Shown piece after piece: positions 35,975-45,961 of a DNA stretch of 64,000 nt; position 1 is the stretch's first letter; each line of letters begins with the position of its first letter. Under the pieces are notes generated by a model. That model had not been told where the DNA came from, searched no databases, and worked only from the letters and a program-made list of their open reading frames with translations. Origin of the DNA: Cadophora sp. MPI-SDFR-AT-0126 (taxonomy: Eukaryota; Ascomycota; Leotiomycetes; Helotiales; Ploettnerulaceae); contig JAGMVK010000001.1 of assembly GCA_020747065.1 (NCBI GenBank), positions 434,001 to 498,000 of the forward strand, given 5' to 3'. The position numbers and the translations under genes were made by a program.

Positions 35975-37369
35975 ATGTCAAACTGGTTCCCCTCTGGTAC
36001 GAAAGGCGAGAATGGATGGAGATTGGATATTGTGTCCCTGCTGGCCGTCGTCGGAGAGAGTTCCATCGAGGAACACTCCCAAGCTCTCACAGCATCATGG
36101 ACCTGCATACTCCCACGAATCATTCCCGCGCCTCAAGTCCTTCTCAAGCCCTCCCGACCGACTCGAATGCCCTTCCTCAACGCGGCGGTGGTAGGAGTAC
36201 ACAATGGAACACTAGTTCCAACACTCAACTACTTCCCGAATATCATGCACCCGATTGAAGACTTGCCTGCCTTCGACTTCAAGGTTCTGCAGATCACACA
36301 TAGAGGAGAGAGAGCGCCGACAATTCCACTTCATCCTGGGCAGGAGAAGGTGAATAACAAGTCGAAGAATGATTTGACTTCTACGCCATTGAGCATAGAG
36401 ATGGGCATGATCGAGAACGGACCTCCAACTCCTCTCGAGCACCCCACAATACGCAGAACGCTCACTCGAATGGTCACGCAGCAAGATAAAGAGAAGCCTC
36501 GAGTTCCGCCCCAGAAATTCTCTCCACTCAATATCCTCTCCGTGGGTTCGTTCTTGGTCACAATTGGGCTGATCATTGGTGCTATATTCCTAAAAGATGG
36601 CACCGCGATTCTGGCTGTTTGTGTTATTTCTCTGGCATCGTCAATTGTAGGCTATGCCTCATGGTGGCAGCCAGTTCTCATGAAGCGCTCTTTCAAGTCC
36701 AAAGTGCCAGCCGGAGACGTTGTCATTCGTACTCGTGAAGGGGCTTTCCTGCTTGTTAGGTGTAACGAAGACGTAGCGCGGGAGCTGTACACAGGAACAG
36801 AAGAATGCCAATACTATGTCGGTACACAGATGTATCGGATCCTCGTTGGGACTGGAACTTTCCTGCTCATGGCTTCCGTGGTATTAATGGGAAACTGCGA
36901 ATTCGCTATGCAAGCAGCCATCGGTCTCTCCTACATCATCCTCAACGGCCTCTTCTGGGCCGCCTCCCTCATCCCCAAACACCTATTCTGGGACCTGTCC
37001 AATTACGAATGCCACGATATCACACCGGCTGATGCACAGAATGCCAATCTTCCCCAAGACGACACGCTGGAAGGCCGGCCGTCATTCACACGCACTGTAT
37101 GGTATGCTATCCGCGAGACGAAGAAAATTGGTTGGATCACAAGGGGTGGCGTGGCACCGAAGACGGATCAGTGGGATAATTGGCTGAAGGCCGCCGAAGA
37201 AAATGCTATTGCGGGCAATAGGGGGTGGAATGCTGTTGAGATGAGAGAGGCGATGGTTGGGCAGGCGGAGACTTCGCCGCATCCTAATAAGACTCCGGGG
37301 AATATTGGGGAGGATTTAGCGGAGCAGCATGTTCCTGCTGTTGATGTGCCTCTTACGGAGAAGAGGTAG
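35975..37369 (+). CDS. Four-helix membrane protein of unknown function
   Basis: Single exon, 464 aa from the first AUG (35975); the frame is open further upstream without an AUG. I do not recognise a named family. The N-terminal part (1-110) is soluble-looking and mildly hydrophobic (RLDIVSLLAVVGESSIEE, LPRIIPAPQVLLKPSRP, PFLNAAVVGVHNGTLVPTLN). Four hydrophobic segments follow in two hairpins: about 186-207 and 210-230, then about 288-308 and 311-335. Between them lies a 50-residue loop with RTREGAFLLVRCNEDVAREL and two TE/YY patches. The C-terminal 110 residues contain FWDLSNYECHDI and TDQWDNWLKAAEENAIAG, the latter rich in Trp. The even composition and conserved-looking motifs argue for a real gene rather than a random frame. 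Location in the plasma membrane or ER is a guess. Confidence 0.75.
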   Translation: MSNWFPSGTKGENGWRLDIVSLLAVVGESSIEEHSQALTASWTCILPRIIPAPQVLLKPSRPTRMPFLNAAVVGVHNGTLVPTLNYFPNIMHPIEDLPAFDFKVLQITHRGERAPTIPLHPGQEKVNNKSKNDLTSTPLSIEMGMIENGPPTPLEHPTIRRTLTRMVTQQDKEKPRVPPQKFSPLNILSVGSFLVTIGLIIGAIFLKDGTAILAVCVISLASSIVGYASWWQPVLMKRSFKSKVPAGDVVIRTREGAFLLVRCNEDVARELYTGTEECQYYVGTQMYRILVGTGTFLLMASVVLMGNCEFAMQAAIGLSYIILNGLFWAASLIPKHLFWDLSNYECHDITPADAQNANLPQDDTLEGRPSFTRTVWYAIRETKKIGWITRGGVAPKTDQWDNWLKAAEENAIAGNRGWNAVEMREAMVGQAETSPHPNKTPGNIGEDLAEQHVPAVDVPLTEKR

Positions 37370-37756
37370 ATGTCAAGCATTTCACTTCCATCTTGCTGCA
37401 TCGAATTCGACTTACGTTCTGTTTGTACTATACCCTGCATCCTTGCGGCAAGGCGAAATGCCAGATCGTAGCTTTGCCTTGACTTTAGGATTTTTGCATT
37501 TAGCGTTCTGTTTTCAGGGAGTAACAAAAGACAATCAAAAACATGTGCTTGCAGACCTGGGAAAAGTGGACTTCTTATGTGCAAATCGTTGTTCGTTCAG
37601 CAATGGCATGCTTCGGCCACAGCATGGTGCTACCGAAAAGGTCATACGCGCATAATTCTCATACTGGCATTCGGCCACACAAGAAAACAGAGATACAGTC
37701 GCGTCCATACATTCATCGTCGGCATACCTGCCTCAGCAGTCGGAGTAAGTGACTAC
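37370..37756. other. Convergent 3' intergenic region
   Basis: 387 bp between the convergent membrane-protein and BTB genes; presumed 3' UTRs only. Confidence 0.4.
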
Positions 37757-39027
37757 CTAAGACTCATCCGCATCTCGCTCTGATCGCTTGCGCTTGAAAC
37801 CACGCTGAGATGCCTCGCGTGCCTTCTTTCGGTCCCGTTGCCCTCTTCTGAAAGAGTCCATTGCTTCTGGGCGGCCCATGAACGAGAAGTACCAGGTGTT
37901 GCGGTCGTGATCAATGCGGCAGCCATCACCATAATTGCCCATGTTGTGATGAAACCAGTAGTCACTGTCCAGGTTGCCAGTTCTGGGGTTCGAGGTATCC
38001 ATACAGTCCAAGCATAAGCCATGCCAGTATTTCAGTACGGTCTCACGGGTTCTGATAATATTCTTACCGTCCAAATTGGACAAGCAAGACATGCAAGCTT
38101 TCTCCGGCTTCTCGCAGGTCCAGTTGACAAAGCCAGAGCTGTTCACGATGTTTCGATTTGACTTGCTGTTCAATTCCTCGAGAGGCCAAACACCTGTTCG
38201 TCTGATGGCGTCTACGTAAGCCATGCAAGACTCTGCTCTGACAGCGCAGCGCCGCTTGCAGATCTCGTCCAGTGGGCTGAAGATGCCTTTGATGATTTCC
38301 TTGCGGATGCTTCCTCGGGCGGCATTGAGCTGCTCTATTTTCAAGCGTCAATTTCGCAACCATTCATCTGTGAGAAGAAAGACTTACGGATTACACGTCC
38401 CTCCACATGGAGATCAGGGTAGCGGCTGTGATTTCTCTCCTGAATGTGCCCGGGGCTGTGGTCAACCAGCGCCTTCGTGACAAATGCGAAACCTTGTGCA
38501 TGATCGAAGGCCATGCAAGGGTAGAGCCACTCCTTCAACTCATCAAGCTTGAGACCATGCATGTCCTGGCGATTGTAGAATGTTGCAAACCAGTCGTTCA
38601 GCATCTCGCCGTGGAAGAGATACTTTCTGCCAACGCCAACTGCATTCCAGACCTCGTCGATGGGAAGCTCATAGCATTTCTCGGTGAACGCGCCGTAGAA
38701 ACATCGGAGCCACAGTTCGATACTGTCGGCGGAATCTTCGTGCAAGGTGACCACATCGCTCCGACCTTCCTTGAAGGCGCCGCTCAGCATGGCCTTGAAA
38801 GGCGCCGATTTAGACTTCTCCAGGAGAACTTTTCGAGAGACCTTGAACCGAGCAGTCACGCGAACAGGACGATGTTCATGATTATCAAGGTCGTCGGAGT
38901 CGTCATATTCAACTACCTCAATGTGGAGGTCGCCCTCAGGATCTATCTCGACAACCGCGTCGTTCTATGAAAGGTGAGAAGGTGACATGAGAGAACGCGT
39001 CGTTTGGAGCGAACTTACTGCTGACAT
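37757..39027 (-). CDS. BTB/POZ-like domain protein with Cys-rich C-terminal region (copy 2 of 3)
   Basis: Exons on the minus strand: 39027-39019, 38964-38388, 38334-37757, giving 387 aa; introns 54 and 53 bp with GTAAG donors. The first exon is only nine bases (Met-Ser-Ala). The N terminus (AVVEIDPEGDLHIEVVEY) and KVSRKVLLEKSKSAPFKAML followed by GRSDVVTLHEDSADSIELWL and FYGAFTEKCYELPIDEVWNA define a fungal BTB domain to about residue 150. The second half has a cysteine-rich block (DEICKRRCAVRAESC, NWTCEKPEKACMSCL, YWHGLCLDCMD) that could bind zinc, then a basic nuclear-type tail (GFKRKRSERDADES). Function is unknown; the layout suggests a nuclear BTB adaptor, but that is inference. Shares the IDPxGDL start with the gene at 20.1-21.5 kb. 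Confidence 0.8.
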
Positions 39028-39846
39028 TGGGTCCGTATTCTCTCGGTCCTTAGTCGCTGTTGTGATTGTTTTTACTGGACAGATTGACCGCCCTGTGATC
39101 GATCGTCAACACCAAGATGTTGTGCTGTTAATACAGTGGAGGATCGAGAGGACTGTGAGGTAGAAGCGAGGCCAGGCCCACTAGCGTTGATGCTCCCTGA
39201 GCCTCGTGGCATAGCTGGCTCTTCTGATTGAAATTCACTGAACAAAACCATGTGAGGGAAAGTCGGCCGATTGATCTCCGAAGACTGGGAAGGTGACTTA
39301 GATTTGAGGGAAATAAGCCCAGCTGAGATCATCATGACATAGATGATAAAACACTCAAGGTTGAGGTGGTCACTTTACAAGACATGCAGAGCGGTAAAGC
39401 CGTCGAAAGGATAATCGGAAATGGATTTCTACGCTTGCTCTTATCCGGTACAGGCATGCAAGAGCTCTGTATCCCATAGCCTAGTACTTTCTCTAAATCC
39501 TGAGCTCCTATCTTTATCTTCCGATAATGGCGACATCATTCATGCTGGGAACGATTTACATTCATTTTATCTGGTTTTGTTTACGAAAGTGATCAGGCTA
39601 AGCGAGACTTTCGATGGAAGTTTATTTTGTGGATTCCAACCACCTCAGCTTAAACCAGCTACAGAGCACAGGGAGAAAACTATGGCCACGACTGAACTGC
39701 AAAAGCCGTCAAAATATTGTGGGCAAATACTCAAGAGAAAGTCAGATGGTATTGGTATTCCGAACGCCGGCGCTATATCACAACCAAGTTGCCAAATCTA
39801 CCACCCATCCAACCAACCCGCCCAGCCAAGAATCTTGAAAGGCTTA
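39028..39846. other. Intergenic region
   Basis: 819 bp between two minus-strand genes: the BTB gene's promoter and the acyltransferase 3' UTR. No coding region is supported. Confidence 0.4.
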
Positions 39847-42173
39847 TTACTCATCCTTCCTGTCCCCATCACTATCATTTGCCTCTTCTTCCTCTCTAGC
39901 AAAATCACTCTGTCTCCTCCTGATCTGGCCCCGCTCCTTCATTGCGCCTCTGATCTTCATGCTTACTTCTTCAAAGCCACTCTTTGAGTCAAGCGTGCTG
40001 AAGCTCTTCAAAGGAAATGACCCAGAGCCAACAGCTCCACCACTGCTACTGCTGCGACTCCTACTTCTGGAAGGAGGTCGTGTCGCGAAGAGACCAATGT
40101 TGCCAAGATTCTTGAATGACTCGTTTCTTGGGAGATAGCCTGATCCAGCAGCAATTGAAGCGTCTGTATTGGTTCTTGGGAACGGAGGTGGTGAACCTGA
40201 GTCTGAGACGCCGGAGATATTGCTATCGCTGCGGCGATGTTTGGAAGTTGGGCTTCCAGAAAACGGATCCGCGACAATCCTGGCGGCGTCAAAGTCTGGG
40301 AACATTTCTGGGCCAAGTGTATTGATCACTTCGGTGACCTCGGCGCTCAACTGGGCCCGTCGCTCTCGTAGCTTGTGAATGGTGTTGCTAGATTTGGGAC
40401 TGAGGGACAAGACTAGCGGACGTAGAGATTTGACAATGTCCATTCCAACTTCTCCGAAACGCAGGGCTGCAAAAGTGATGGCAGGGAAGAAAATGTATCC
40501 GAAAATGACAACTGCCCACAATGGTACCCAGTCTGGCATATAGCCTTGGACTCGATTGCGATATGTCCAGTATGTAAGTAGGATTGTGTAGAAATTGTAA
40601 AGAATTGGAGCCAGTGCAAGGGCAACAAGCAGTTTCCAAGTGGCCATGACATCACGTCCTTGTAGCTTGACTGTCGAAGCTGCAAGAGCTTCCTTCGATT
40701 TCTTAATACTAATGATCTTCGAGGCAACGAAAACTGGGCCGAATAGGACGAGACCAGGAATGACGCCTATGGATAGAACCGAGATCTTCCCCAGGCGGTA
40801 AAAGAGGAGGAAAATGACCTTTGGGATCGAGAATTTGGCGTATTCAACTTGGTGATCTCGAATGTTCAGATATCTTAGCTGCTTATTGTAGTCTGTGACA
40901 GACTTCTTCAATGAAACAATCCTCGGGTCGTCCTTGTAATGTGTATATCCTTTGACAAGTCTCCTGTTAAGTTCGACTACCATTGGAAGTGGCAACTTTT
41001 TGCCAGTAGGATTGTACAGTCGTCGAGCTGCTTGAATAAGCATGAGCGTGTCGTAATCTGGACTTGTGACTGTAACGGCTACAAGTGCTTGGTAGACTGA
41101 ATCAAGCAGTTGGCTCACAGCCTCTCTTCGCTCGCCGTTCTTGTACAGCTCAACAAGCTCTTTGGGAACTTCGACCGGATTTCCAAACTCTACCACAGCC
41201 CGAGATCTGAACTTGTGTGCATGGAAGTAATTCATTCCACACGGTACAATTTTCAGTCCACTATCAGGGTTCGCTGCCAATGCGCCAAGTGCCATGATCG
41301 CAACACCTGCTTTGAGAGGTAGAAGTTCGGTCCTGTCATGACTACCACCCTCTGGGAAGATACCAACAGCCCCTCCAGCACTGAGACGATCGAAAACCGC
41401 ATCGTAAACTTGTGTTTGGTCGACCTTTGGTGCCGTCTTGTATCTCGAACCCGTAAAGCCTTCTGGGCCTCCCTTCACAGTCTCATCTGTAAACTTTCCA
41501 TTGCTGTCGATGTCCTCTCTGCCGGTTAATTGCTGCATCGCCGCCTGACCCTTGAAGGGTTTCTTCAATCTGAGTTCCTCTGCGCTTATGATTTCCTCGA
41601 TCTCGGCATTCGCAGCAGTACCGTTGACGCTTGGCAGGACCAATAAACCACCGATTTGGACTTCCTTCCCGTCAAATTTTGTACCAACTCCGCGGACAAG
41701 GAGGGGGTCATTGATAGGGTCGGGAAGGTATATGGTTCCAGATCCTGGCTTGACCATGTCGAGTGCTCGTCCGACTGGGACTGCACCAACCTTTCGCGCA
41801 AACCACCCAATAAGCCATCTGTTCATCGATTTCGCAGCAATCAGAAAAGCGGCTCGTCGGTGGCATTCGGTTCGCAGAGTTCGCATCAATATGAGAGGGT
41901 CGACGAACTAAGTAGTCAAAAGTCAGCACATTACTCTGCCAAAGCTCGAGATCGACCACTTGCCTGATTCGCATGCGGGGCAGCAACGAAGATCACAGGT
42001 CCCCGTCGAGGGACCTTCCAAGATCCTCGCGGGTGAACTTCTCTGAAAAATAAGTCCACCAGAATAGAAAATGTCCAGAGGAAGACATCGTAGACCCAGT
42101 TTGTCATAGGATTCCTCTCCTTGTGCTTGACATGGTGTGGCATGTGCTCATGGATTTCTGGTTCTTTCGCCAT
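39847..42173 (-). CDS. SCT1: Glycerol-3-phosphate/DHAP acyltransferase (Sct1/Gpt2 type)
   Basis: Two exons, 42173-41964 and 41907-39847, 756 aa, typical for yeast-type GPATs. The 56-bp intron has a GC-AG boundary (CAG, then GCAAGT) and falls inside the catalytic block: PHANQ ends exon 1 and FVDP starts exon 2, so the catalytic His and Asp are on separate exons. Other PlsC motifs are KVGAVPVGRA, GIFPEGGSHDRTELLPLKAG (about 252-270) and IVPCGMNYFHAHKFRSRAVV. A membrane segment lies near 25-43 (VYDVFLWTFSILVDLFF), and three or four more in 400-560 (IFLLFYRLGKISVLSIGVIP, LLVALALAPILYNFYTILLT, VVIFGYIFFPAITFAAL). The Ser-rich C terminus has likely phosphosites. It acylates glycerol-3-phosphate or dihydroxyacetone phosphate at the ER, the first step in phospholipid and triglyceride synthesis. 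SCT1 and GPT2 are paralogues in yeast, so the symbol marks the family. Confidence 0.9.
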
Positions 42174-43535
42174 ATTGGATAGTGCTTAGATTTGAAACTT
42201 GACAGCGGGGAGACGTGGGGAAGAATATATTCAGGAAATATCTCCGCCGGGGAAACGGATGGGGTAGTCTCAGCGAAGGGACGTAAGGATATCCGTCGGG
42301 TGAGGTACTAATCCTGGAATAATCCCCCTGCAGCTCAACAATTCGCGGAAAATCGCGGCGTAGGTATATTTGTTCAAAATCGAATGTTTAGGCTTTGAGC
42401 ATCGCTGGAAGGCATACCGTCTCGCGAGGAATGTGTCGAGGAATTCCAGAAAGGGTTGTGGAAGCTCTAATAGAATTATGACGGAATGTGATGGAGGAAT
42501 TCCAAGGCTGGCACTTTCTATGATCATCTAGCCAAGTTGGCGGGGCAGATTGCCGCGCGCTTGTGCGGCTAATTCAAAGACATGAACGACTTCACATGGA
42601 TGATCCGGTTTCCTAGACTATTCTATATCTTCTGAGTCTCAGGTGAGACGCACATTGGTAATTTAGAGCTCAGTTCCCAAGATTTTGCTTCTCTTTCATA
42701 ATTACTTGGTGGTTTCCTTGTGCTCACCTTGAGACCCATGGGTGCCTCACTGTCTACCGTCATTGCTTGTACCTCCTACTCCATTGCTGGCTACTTAGGT
42801 ATTTCGCATAATGCGAGTCCAAAATAACAATAAGAGGCCAAAAAGAACATGAATCTATAAAATTTTGTGGGCCAATAACTAATAGCCATGGAACCAAATT
42901 TTAGTTTCACATGATTTATTCTAATCACGCCTGCCGCATCTGGGAATCTAGGTCGGACCAAGTTGGCCCGGCGACCTACAAATTCAAAGTTACATTTATG
43001 GCCTTCTGCTCCTTGTTCATTGCTCAGACCGTCAATTTTTCCCGGCTCAGGGACACGAAAGGTCTACTAAATTGTTGGTCTAAAAGTCTGTCATGAATAA
43101 GCGTCACTGGTCGTAAACATTCCTGGATATTATTGTCCCTCAGTCTTGTGTCTTTGGGTTTTTCATTTTGGCTGAAACAATAATTAGCTTAATTGTCTAC
43201 AGGACTTTCAGCATGCTTCAATGTCAAAATTACATTGCACGTTTACCTGATGCACCCGTGTACTTGATCTCAAGGGCCGAAAGCAATGCTACCACTGCAC
43301 TTCTCCAACCCTAGCAAAAGTCCACAGGTAACTAAGCGTAATAAGATATTCACCCGCGTTTCTGCGCTGCTACGGAAGGTCAACCGAGTACTGGACTGAT
43401 TTTTACCGGGTCATGGCTATGCCTGTCGATCACGGATTGTCTTGATTGTTTGATTGGGATTGATATTTGTACCGGCAACTTGCTATCAAATGAATAGCGG
43501 ACGTGCTCGAGGAGATGCCTTTACTAGAGTCAAAC
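42174..43535. other. Intergenic region
   Basis: 1.36 kb with no supported gene, and AT-richer than its surroundings at 42820-43330. It holds the acyltransferase promoter at its left end. No transposon protein or terminal repeat was noticed. Confidence 0.4.
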
Positions 43536-45105
43536 TCACAAATCCGCACCACAATCAATCCTCTCCATAGCCACAACCATCGCCTCCTCAGCCGTCATCT
43601 CCTCCGGATCCGCCTTATTCGCAGCTTCAACCTGCAAATCCTCCATTATCCTCAAAAGCCCATCCATACCATCACCCTCCCCACCTCTCTTAACCTTCTC
43701 AACAGCCTTCATCTCCGTAATTTCCTCCATCCGCGCCGTTTTCTTCATCCACAACTCGCGTGGCATACCTTCCCCTTTCTTAGCCCAGTAAGCTTCGGGT
43801 CATGGGGTGGAATCTCTATACCCATCAGAACATGTATCAGCCAATATTCAAATTTCACTTCTCTTCTCTTGTCCTCTTCATCGTATGCGAGAACCAGCAC
43901 CTACCTTCTCAACAATCTTCCTCAAAGCCCACTGCAGGCCCTCCCTAACCGCCTCCTTCTCCCAAAACACATCCCCCAACCTCTCCACCTCCCTCACAAA
44001 CACCCCAACCGCATTCCTCACCCACGCGCCCTCCATCTCCCTACTCCACACCGTCGTCTCGAACCGCATCCCATCTCTCTTGTCCACCCATCTCACCTTC
44101 TGATCTACACTATTCGCCCAATTCAGATACGACGTCTTGCGGAGAACCTCCCAGTCCGAGTCTGGACCTTTATTCCTGGGTTTCGGCAGGAGGTGCTGGA
44201 TATCGTGGCTGGTCATGAGGGCGTAGAAATCAGACCAGGTTCCTACGGGTGTGCTGTACGTGAGGGTGAAGCGAGAGGAGAAGCCGGTGGAAGCGTATGA
44301 TGAGGGGAGGGGGGGAGGGTGGAGGGTGCGGTGGAGGTAAATGGTTTCGTAGAGTTTGGCGTAGGGAACGGACGAGAATTGGGGGGTAGTTGGTGATACA
44401 TTTGGGGATGCGGGTCGTGTTCGTGTTTGTCAAGATAATTTCGAATGGGTGCTTGAAATGGGAGCAGAGGGTTCGGAGTGAGTCGAGAGAAGTGGTGTCG
44501 AGCAGGTTGTGGGAGGGCATATCAGTAGAAGCTAACCATTCGAAGAACCACTGTCGAAACCTCTCTTTGGGACATCTGAAAGCATGTATAATGCCGATAA
44601 TTTGCTCAACCTGAGCGAGTGTGACCAAGTGAAATTGCTTACTGAGCGGCCCCGATTCGTGAAGGACTCGCAAGACAAGACCAATAGGTAGAGGATTGGA
44701 ATAATCTAAGTCGATATACCAAGCGTCGGAATCAGACCACTGGTTGGCCTGATAGATCTCCTCGAAAGCAGCGTAGCTCTGGACCATCACCGCAGCTGAG
44801 ACCTGGAATTGGGCCACGATGATACCGTCGATCTTCACACCATCGGCTCGCAAAAACCGCCTCAGTCTTGCGTCATTTGTCACGGAGATGGCATTTTGAT
44901 ACAACCTAATCACCAGAGTTCCAAATGGATCGATGGCCGTGACTGGGATATCTTGCGCATGATTGTGACCGAAGTAAGTCACGAAGCTGGGCCACAATTT
45001 GTTAGAGCTGACCAACGCCAAAAGATGGTATCTTGAAAGGCGTCGGCTCACATGCGAAAAAAAAAAAAAGAACGTTCTACCGTGGTAGTTTCCAGTGGTG
45101 TCCAT
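43536..45105 (-). CDS. BTB-like domain protein, frameshifted (copy 3 of 3; possible pseudogene or sequence error)
   Basis: The first frame (45105 to about 44387) encodes a BTB-like region: VTAIDPFGTLVIRLYQ, RLRRFLRADGVKIDGIIVAQ, FQVSAAVMVQSYAAFEEIY, PIGLVLRVLHESGPLSKQFH. At a run of six G (44381-44386, C6 on the coding strand) the reading frame moves by one base: downstream sense sequence continues in another frame as PYAKLYETIYLHRTL, GFSSRFTLTYSTPVGTWSDF and on through YALMTSHDIQHLLPK. Five C instead of six would join them without a gap; no intron fits. A last intron (43779-43904, 126 bp) probably leads to a terminal exon 43778-43536 (KGEGMPRELWMKKTARMEEI). Near the 5' end an A13 run (45057-45069) encodes an unlikely Phe stretch; donor GTGAGC, branch CTCTAAC and acceptor CCCAG around it would be in phase only with one base fewer. 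N terminus uncertain. Confidence 0.5.
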
Positions 45106-45961
45106 ATTTAGCTGAAAGATTTAGCTCAGATGTCTTCCCAGACGGTGGCGCGGACGGGAGATGGTGACAGGGAGTGTAGGTCGTGGAAATATTTAAAGCA
45201 GGAGGACGCTTTTTGAAAGAACAATGGCATTCTTTCTATATCCATGTGACGCACCGCACAAAGTGAATATGCGGTGAATATACAACGCCTGATTTATTAT
45301 CACAATCAACCTCGCGTCACATTCAATCGTCACTCTCATGAAGTAGGCAACTCACCTTACGTACGACCATTTCCCTTCTACCATAAATACTACTTGCCTT
45401 CTGAAGATATCTGAAGCTACGGGAAGAATTGTATCCGAGATGAGGGAAATTAGCTGTCAGCATCCCTAAGACTCCTTTTCGTGGATCTTGGTCCTCCTCA
45501 GCTAATGCGAAAGTTTGTTGACATTTATCGCTTATCCTCTAAGCGACTTTCCGCCATTTTCAATGTTAGAAATCGAAAAGTTTACGCTTTGTCCACCTGT
45601 ACGTTTGGCATATAAAATGAGTCCACGGTATCCACACGTAGATAGGTCTGGCAGCCTCGGAGATCAGAGGCAGTCGCCTGGCTCTCGAGGTTCATTATTT
45701 TGCATTGGATAAGTGACAAGATGGCGTCGTTTGAATGCGTTCCGCTCCGATTAGCAATAGATATGGGTCATTGAAATGAATGTAAACTCTAATTTGGGCT
45801 GTGACTGCAAATAAGTTTACATCCATGTATTGATGGATCAGCTCTGATAACAGCGTAAACGGAACTCCTTCCCAAGGTATGCCCACCCCTAATCGCTATG
45901 CAGTATCTCAAATCCAGACGCCCCGTCTACCTACGCAAGCAACCCTCAAAAACTAGACACT
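45106..45961. other. Intergenic region
   Basis: 856 bp upstream of the BTB-like gene and downstream of the RING-protein gene. No gene seen. Confidence 0.4.
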
